From Chrysophaeum taylorii (Eukaryota > Sar > Pelagophyceae > Pelagomonadales > Pelagomonadaceae), in assembly GCA_029834535.1 (NCBI GenBank), contig JAQMWT010000232.1:22014-86013 (forward strand): a stretch of DNA of 64,000 nucleotides. The letters are read 5' to 3'. Shown one piece after another: positions 57,577 through 64,000 of this stretch; position 1 is the stretch's first letter; each line of letters starts with the position of its first letter. A program made the translations under genes and the position numbers. The notes under the pieces are model-generated. The model searched no databases. It saw only the letters and a list, made by a program, of their open reading frames with translations, and was not told where the DNA came from.

Positions 57577-60500
57577 TTTGTTTGTTTGTAGGGTTTAAGA
57601 GCAACTCCCAGGATCAAAGAGCCAGCCAGCATGGGGGTGTGCGATGCGCAAAAGGAAACAAGAATACAAAGGATATTATGCGCGCGCGCCGTGGGGTATA
57701 CAAGGATGAAGCAAGAACGCAAAACTCTCAGAGCCAGAGGTATGAAGAAGGGAGCAAGGCGGAAAGGAGTGACGTGAGGAGCTCGAAGAGAAGGACAATG
57801 GGAAAGGAGAAGAGAGAGTAGCGGCAGGCGTGATGATGAAGAAAGACACGAGGAGACGACGCTAAACGACGGTTGCAGCATGATGCCAGACCTCCCAAAC
57901 AGGCCTCCATAGTTTGGTCCGGGCGAGGCGGCCAAATGTCCAGAGAACACACAAGGTAACCACCACGCGTCATCCGCATCGACGTCACGAGAAGCAACAC
58001 GGATGTCAATGAGCGCCGCCGGCAAACCACCTCGTACGAAAAATGGGAGGGTAGACGAACGTCGTGGTGGTAGATCAAGTACAAGGGCAGTGTGGGAAGC
58101 AGAGAGACGGGGAGTCTGAAAACCAGTCCTGTAAACTCGAGCGCTCGTTAGTAGTACAAGCTGATGGAACAGCAGAGTAGCCACATTTAAACTCTGTCTT
58201 GCCGTCGTCACAGTGGGATGTAGGCAGGTAGTCAGAGGATGGTGAAGCGACTCGGAAGAACCAGGGCGGCGACAACAGCGACACGTGTGATCGGGGACAA
58301 CAAATCCCCAGGCAGCAGCAGAGCGCTGTCGGGTGGCTAATTGCGCCGCGAGGAACTTAACCTGCATGGCACGCGTCATGAATAACTTGCACGGGCCGAC
58401 AAAAAATGTCCGGAAGAGCAAAGTGAGAGGATGGACATGCGCAGGCTCATAAGCACGAAGGCGCGCGATGCCAAGCTGCGTCAGCAAAGTGGAGCAAACC
58501 CCATCAAACAGACGGCGCCGCTGGAAGGTGACAAACCAACGTCGGCCATGGCAGAAATGCGTGCAAGAATGGTCATCCGCACCCGCTCCACACCGGCCAC
58601 GCGCCGCAAGGCTATCAGAAATATGTTGGAGACACTCGACAACTGGGAAGAAGAAGATTTGTGACTGGGTAGCCGAGGTCAATGAACCAAAACGTGCCGT
58701 TAAGCGTGGAGTTAAGTGCGCAAATCTCATCCCAGATGTGACTGGCACGCGCTGCGAGAGGCCAGAATGTGCGAGCACCGTGCCTTTATTGTCAAGGAGA
58801 GCTTTCATGGGTAATCGAGGGAGTACATCACGAAGTGCAGCTTGTGCGGCATAGCTGCCCATGACCTCAGCACGATACGCAGATAAACTTCCAGAGCGAC
58901 CCGCAAAGCGAAAGTGTAGAGGCGGGTGGGCACAGGATCGAAAATGGCCACAGCAGCTCCGCCCTCACATTTGGACACGAATCCGTCGCTGGCCGCGTAG
59001 AGATGATTGATGGGTAGTCTAGTACCACAGCCATCAAGTGCAGAACGAGGCGAGGCCCACGCAGGAAACCGGGCAGCGACACTCGCAGCGTAGGTGCTCA
59101 AACCAAGGTCGGAGGGAGAGTGGAGGACGTGGGAGGCCGGGTTGGATTATGAAAACAGGTAATTTCGTTTAACAGTGCAGCGGGACTTAACGGCAAAGAG
59201 AAAGGTTCTCGATGAAATTCGCCAGCGGGGCGGCGGCGTTTCACGGGAAGGCGACGCATACCGACGCAAGAGACCGTAACGGCCGTGACTTTCGGGACAG
59301 AACATGCTGTAGGATCCCAGTCAAGTGACAAGTCATAGGGAAGAACACGAAACGATCGCACAGCCTTCTGGGTCAAAAGGTAATGGTCACCGCCTGCGCA
59401 AAAAAAGGATGCGGGTGTATTTGCCGCGGCCCGTGACGCCGTGGATACGACCCTCACACCAAACCCCTTCGAGCTTACCGTCAGCTGTTCATGGCTGCAG
59501 CTCGCGGTGATATGTTCGGGATTCCTATTCACACACAAGCGCGTTTTATCACCATCCGTGTCTTGCACCTCAACGATGCACAGGTGGCCGCCAAACATGC
59601 ACAAGGCAAAGTCACCACGGATGATAGCCAACCTTGGCGCGATCGGCCCGGAATTCGGGCCCAACGAGGCCGGCAACATCCACATGGAGTAATGTCTTCA
59701 AGCGCGCGACGAACCAATCACGGTCCACCGCTGAAGGAGGAATACATGCGTCATGGAGGTATATCCGTCCGCCGCGAGGAAGGAGGTGGACCATAAGACC
59801 TCGTTCTCGTGGCACACCCGCTGCAGCTTGATTATATCAGGGACCGGCCAACCAACAACGAGCGCGAGATCAACAACAGTGCGATCAGATGGAGCAGCGG
59901 AGCCAGGGAGCTGACCACCCCCAGTAAGTTGCACGTCATTTGCACTGGCCCATACGGTGGTGCCCTCCACCCACCCGAAACGTGTGCGGTCCGTGGCAAT
60001 AGCGGTGATCCATTTGGCATTTGCAGCATGGCTGGATTCGAAGACGGGGGAACTGGCGCCAAAAAGCATTTAAGCCTGACGAACGAGCGCCTCAATCAAC
60101 CGCGTCGCGAGGCCACCCCGATGCAACAAACGCGCCATCCACTCAAGACGGTCCGCGGGAATTTTGTCAACCAGGATGGTAAGCCGGCACCTCCGAGGGT
60201 TGCGGGTTTTTGTAAAACCAACCAATTGTTTTTTTTTAAACCAACCAATTGGTTCGTTCACGTTCACCCATCCAAACGTGCTCGCATCAACAACAGAGAC
60301 TCCACTTCACGTTGAAGTGAATCCACAAAGCGCTGTTCGAAACGTTCAAAACGTAAGCGATAGGCAAGCTTGCTCCAGAGCACTTGGTCAAGAAGGTAGC
60401 ATGTGCTATCCGGGGATACCAGAACGGAGCTTAGCCATAAAATCGTCGACAACATGACGAATTGAATCTGCAACGTCAAGATACTCGCAAGCGGGAGGCC

Positions 60501-63500
60501 ATTGGATCCCCAAGTACCGCACACCGTGGTCAAAAGGAATAACAGAAATGTCACCACGTTTGGCTGATAAAGGCCCATTGTGACCCGGGTCATCAACACC
60601 GAGCTGTAAGCGTCCATGGCGAAATAACACGGCGGTATCGTAGACCCAAGGGCGCCAGCTCTGTGCCGCGAGATCGAGGGGGCCTTAGAACCACTCGAGT
60701 CCCAGCGCTTTGGTTTTCGTGATGTTGAATTGGATTGCGAAGAACTCAAAGAAGAGGCTGCAAACATTGACCCGTAGCTCTTAAGCCGCGGCGCGTAATC
60801 GAATACGACAAAGCATCATCAACAGAGCACAAGCCGGCCGTGGTGCGAGTGAGGTCATGGGTGGCAAGAGTGGGAATACAAGGGGAACCAAACTCGGGTG
60901 GGCGCCGCAATCCCGACCCCGTGACTTCGAGATGGCCCTCGGGAACAAGACGAAGGTCCGTTTGCATATCTGAAAGTATAGAATATAATGCCAACCAGAT
61001 ACTAGGTGATTAGGACGCACCTTGGGCAGTACCGCGGGCAAAGGCGAAGGTCCCCTCATCGTCCCGAATAGGGATGTTAACGTGCCTTATGCTGTGACTA
61101 CACGTGCCTGATTACCAACATCCTGTCGTAGGTAGTAGTCGATAAAAGAATCGGGTGATCCAAAGCGTCGTAAAGCCATCTACTTGCCTAACCAAACAGA
61201 AACACTATCGTAGGCCTTCGTAATGTCTTGGGCAACTGCAAGCAAGGGCACATGGCCCGCATAAGCCAATTCAGATAAATACAAAGCGATTGCGAGTGGC
61301 GTCTGAGCGTCACTACCAGCCCTTGAACCATATTGGCCACCATCAAAAAAATTGCTATGATCCCAGATGGGTGTAATGCGGCAGAAGATCACGGACCAGT
61401 AGGCCTTCATGATGGTGTCCAACAGCGTGGTAACGCGACATGTCTACAATCGGATTGCCGGGGATCTTCAGGATTGGAACAATAGCCCGCTCCTCCCACT
61501 CCGCGAATATATGACGCGTCGCGCAAGCAGCATTGAGTAGACGCAAAAGGCCGTTGTGTTGCTCTGGATGAAGGCCTCTACCATGTCAACCGCGACTCCA
61601 GAGAGGCCTGGTGTTTTTTGCCGGAACGCCGCGTAGACCAGTAACGGTCCCACTACTCTCGTGTAAGAGGAGCCAGGACATTTGCGTAGTGGGATTCATC
61701 CGCATTTGGCTTGCGGCGCAAATGGTCGAGTACAGGCGCGAACTTTGCGGGGATACCCGCAGCTGCAAGGTCGATGTTGGAACCAAACGCCGCAATTTGT
61801 CGGCGTAGGTGACGTCCACGAGAGCCCGGCTGTAGTCTGGTACGAGAAACGCCGTGAACCTCCGCCCATCCAGCTGTGGAAACGGCGGACCAAAACGCGG
61901 GCGACACCAACTGGTTCACTACGGGTCCGCAGTTCGTCGGCGTCACGGGTGACGATCGAAGCGTATTTGTCGCCCTTGCGGCCCCGCGCCAAGACGGTAC
62001 GAACCAGGTTACGAACACGAACGTAATCGGCCTCGTCGCGTTTTTTTGCGGCGCGCTCGAGTAAAAGCTCCTGTTCTGCAGCGTGGAGCCGTGAGCGGTA
62101 CTCGGAGTCCACGTGGTTGAGCTGAAGCCGCAAATGTGCGCGGTGCTGATCTAGTTGGACACGAGCGTCCGCACGTCGCTGACGGGCGACGGCATCCGCG
62201 TTGTGGAGAGGGACCGATGAGGCCTCGATGAGATCACCCACCTCTGAGATATCAACATCCAGGAAGTTCAGTGGGAGGGCGTCCTCGCGTGCGAGTCGTG
62301 CGTGAGCGCGTTGACCACGCCCCCATTCACCCGACACGATCAGAAAAAGGTACGTAGGGTACGTCGATGAGGACGTAGCTCGGTCGTAGCATCTTGGGCT
62401 CGCAGGCTGACGTGGGACGCAAAACGCCGGCGTCGTTCAGTCGCCACAACAGCAGCATCGCCAGTCGTACATCCCGCATGATCCGAGAGCAGTGTCTTGA
62501 GAACGGCCGTGTCGTCGGAACCGGTGAGAGAGTGGAGGCGTGTCGTGAGGTTCGCTTCCAGCCAGCGCTGAGGTACAAAATCCTTGTAGAAATCCATAGA
62601 AACGTCGTCACTGGGCCGGACGGCGAAGGCGGTAGGATCAAGTGCCTTGGTAGGAGTCCGTACCGCAGCTTCATCGACCCCGAGGACACTCTCCAGATTG
62701 AGCTACACGGCTATAGGCCAGTGTTCCTAGTTGGACGGCGGTCTCGCTCCAATAGAGTGTCCGGCTAGAACACCCGCACGAACGAGAGTGGACGCAACAT
62801 TGCTGCGGCGAGCCACAAAAAAGTCCATGTCGCTGGCAGCGTTGCGGCGTCGGAGGGCGGGGGTCGGCTTGTGACCGCGGGTGTAATATAATTACACCCA
62901 CGGGTCAACGGTACTCGCACCGAACCAGCGCATCCACTCAAGCTGGTGTCGCTTGGGGTTGCGGGCGAGGGCAGTAACACGTGCCCGAGGGTCCCAGGTG
63001 ACGCAGTTCCAGTCGCAAGTATAGTAGCCGTGCCCTGCATTTCTAGGTTCACGCTCTTCTTTTCGAGGTCGGTGCGGAGGACATCGTACACCGTCTAGCT
63101 GCGACATTCAGAACTCAAGGCGCAGAGTTGTGTCTCTTGCCACCGGCGTCCGGCGCTGTTCCCCAGCTGCGGCGCGTAGACACCCACGATGGCCAGCGAA
63201 GAGCCTCCCTCGAGCTTGAGCACGACGCCACCATACCGCGCCCAGTGACGAGGGTCAGTAACCTCGGCGCCTGAAGGGCTGTAGTCGTCCAAGTATTATC
63301 CCAAAATTCATGACTCCAACGGGCGCGTAGCAACTCAAGTATCCGCAGGCGCGTGAGACTAGTCCACCGGACATCAGCGAGCAGGATAGCATCGACGTCG
63401 GCGCTTACAATTTCCATCAACTCATCTTCAAAGTGCGCTCCGGTCGGAAGGGCGTCTACGTACCCTAAAGCCGCTCGCAGTGGCCTCTCCCTGTTGCCGA

Positions 63501-63540
63501 GTGGGGAGTGCATCGCCAAAGAAGGTGTAGTTGGTCATGG
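57577..63540 (-). mobile_element. Decayed non-LTR retrotransposon (LINE) with APE endonuclease and reverse transcriptase
   Basis: Read on the minus strand from right to left: APE-endonuclease pieces (63095-63519: VDAILLADVRWTSLTRLRIL and VGVYAPQLG), a helical linker (61.7-62.3 kb), RT pieces (61355-61650: FAEWEERAIVPILKIPGNP; 61180-61422: QYGSRAGSDAQTPLAIAL, DITKAYDSV; about 60746-60994: AGLCSVDDALSYS), and a C-terminal zinc-knuckle-like segment (CRCCRRPGSSESLHH..C, about 58225-58290). Frame changes and stops throughout show decay. The 3' end at about 57577-57590 is followed by a GTTT/GTTA simple repeat typical of LINE tails. Confidence 0.72.
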
Positions 63541-64000
63541 GTGGAGCCCAGCAAGGTTCGTCCCGCGGGGAAAGTGCAAGAAGAAAAGAATCAGAAAAAG
63601 AAATCCGTCGCGATTCGAAGGCAGCGCCGGAACGGGCGCCGAGCAGCGCGAATTGAAAACAGCAAACAAGAAAACCAGAAGAAACAAAGGCGGCATCACG
63701 GCGACCGCGCAGCGCGGGTGGTCCTTGTTAAAGTGTGAGAAGATCGAAATCCGAGGATGAAGTTCGTCGAAATTCGAAGGTACGTAGGGTGCCGAAATTG
63801 GACTCGCCATACGGTCGCAAACTTCAGGCATAGTGAATATGAGTCATACGTGTGGGCCCGGAGTCCGTTGTACCTTCACGGACAGCCCAAGAGGAACTCC
63901 ACGGAGGCCCGAACGAAACTCCGGTCAAAACCGACCGATTTTCCCCCCGAAAAAAAACGCAGACTTCGGTTGGGTTTATAGTCGAACGCTTGTATTGAAC
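63541..64000. other. Probable 5' flank or UTR of the LINE; no gene seen
   Basis: Short frames only. The sequence is not recognised. Confidence 0.3.

Noticed and set aside
1-64000. tRNA and rRNA genes
   Set aside because: I looked by eye for tRNA B-box-like sequences with cloverleaf support and for conserved rRNA segments and found none convincing; a tRNAscan-SE run would settle it.

Overview
The window looks like nuclear DNA of a eukaryotic alga with a secondary plastid of red-algal origin, most likely a stramenopile (ochrophyte; a pelagophyte-like genome would fit). The evidence is: GC-rich, tightly packed and mostly intronless genes; eukaryote-only families (NSF, ARL2, two-pore K+ channel, EDRF1-like, mitochondrial carrier); and a signal peptide followed by an ASA/F-type plastid motif on the KsgA-type rRNA methylase, with a similar bipartite-looking leader on the ArgC homologue. 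Species is not determinable from the window.

Layout. 0-2 kb: minus-strand partial gene for a type II membrane protein fusing two GT31-like domains to a sulfotransferase. 4-8 kb: ArgC homologue head-to-head with a fused class V aminotransferase/TtcA-type tRNA thiolase. 8.8-12.3 kb: NSF and a dienelactone-hydrolase-like protein. 12.4-17.75 kb: a Ty1/copia retrotransposon with 96-bp LTRs. 17.8-26.8 kb: dense housekeeping block (ARL2, small unknown, alpha/beta hydrolase with one 45-nt intron, methionine aminopeptidase, TAZ-like zinc protein, phytol/dolichol-kinase-like protein, mitochondrial carrier, a broken sulfotransferase, methylmalonate-semialdehyde dehydrogenase). 26.8-30.5 kb: gene-poor. 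30.59-32.14 kb: a DNA transposon with perfect 15-bp TIRs and a TAA target duplication, ending 16 bp before an SH3 gene. 32-43 kb: peroxiredoxin with membrane tail, plastid KsgA, a repeat-containing unknown, K+ channel with EF-hands, EF-hand protein, ATP-grasp-like conserved protein, M14-like DUF2817 peptidase.

43-64 kb is a mobile-element graveyard around three genes (EDRF1-like; a fusion of a 2OG-dioxygenase-like domain with a Ctr copper transporter; an Fn3 protein). It holds three copies of a repeat carrying the C-terminal part of a Helitron/Pif1-type helicase, one copy bounded by 28-bp inverted repeats; a decayed second copia element; and a decayed LINE.

Most genes are not functionally linked. 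Common themes are head-to-head pairs with 37-83 bp between starts, multidomain fusions (glycosyltransferase-sulfotransferase, desulfurase-thiolase, dioxygenase-copper transporter), and short tandem repeats expanded inside coding regions. Coordinates of multi-exon genes are partial where stated.
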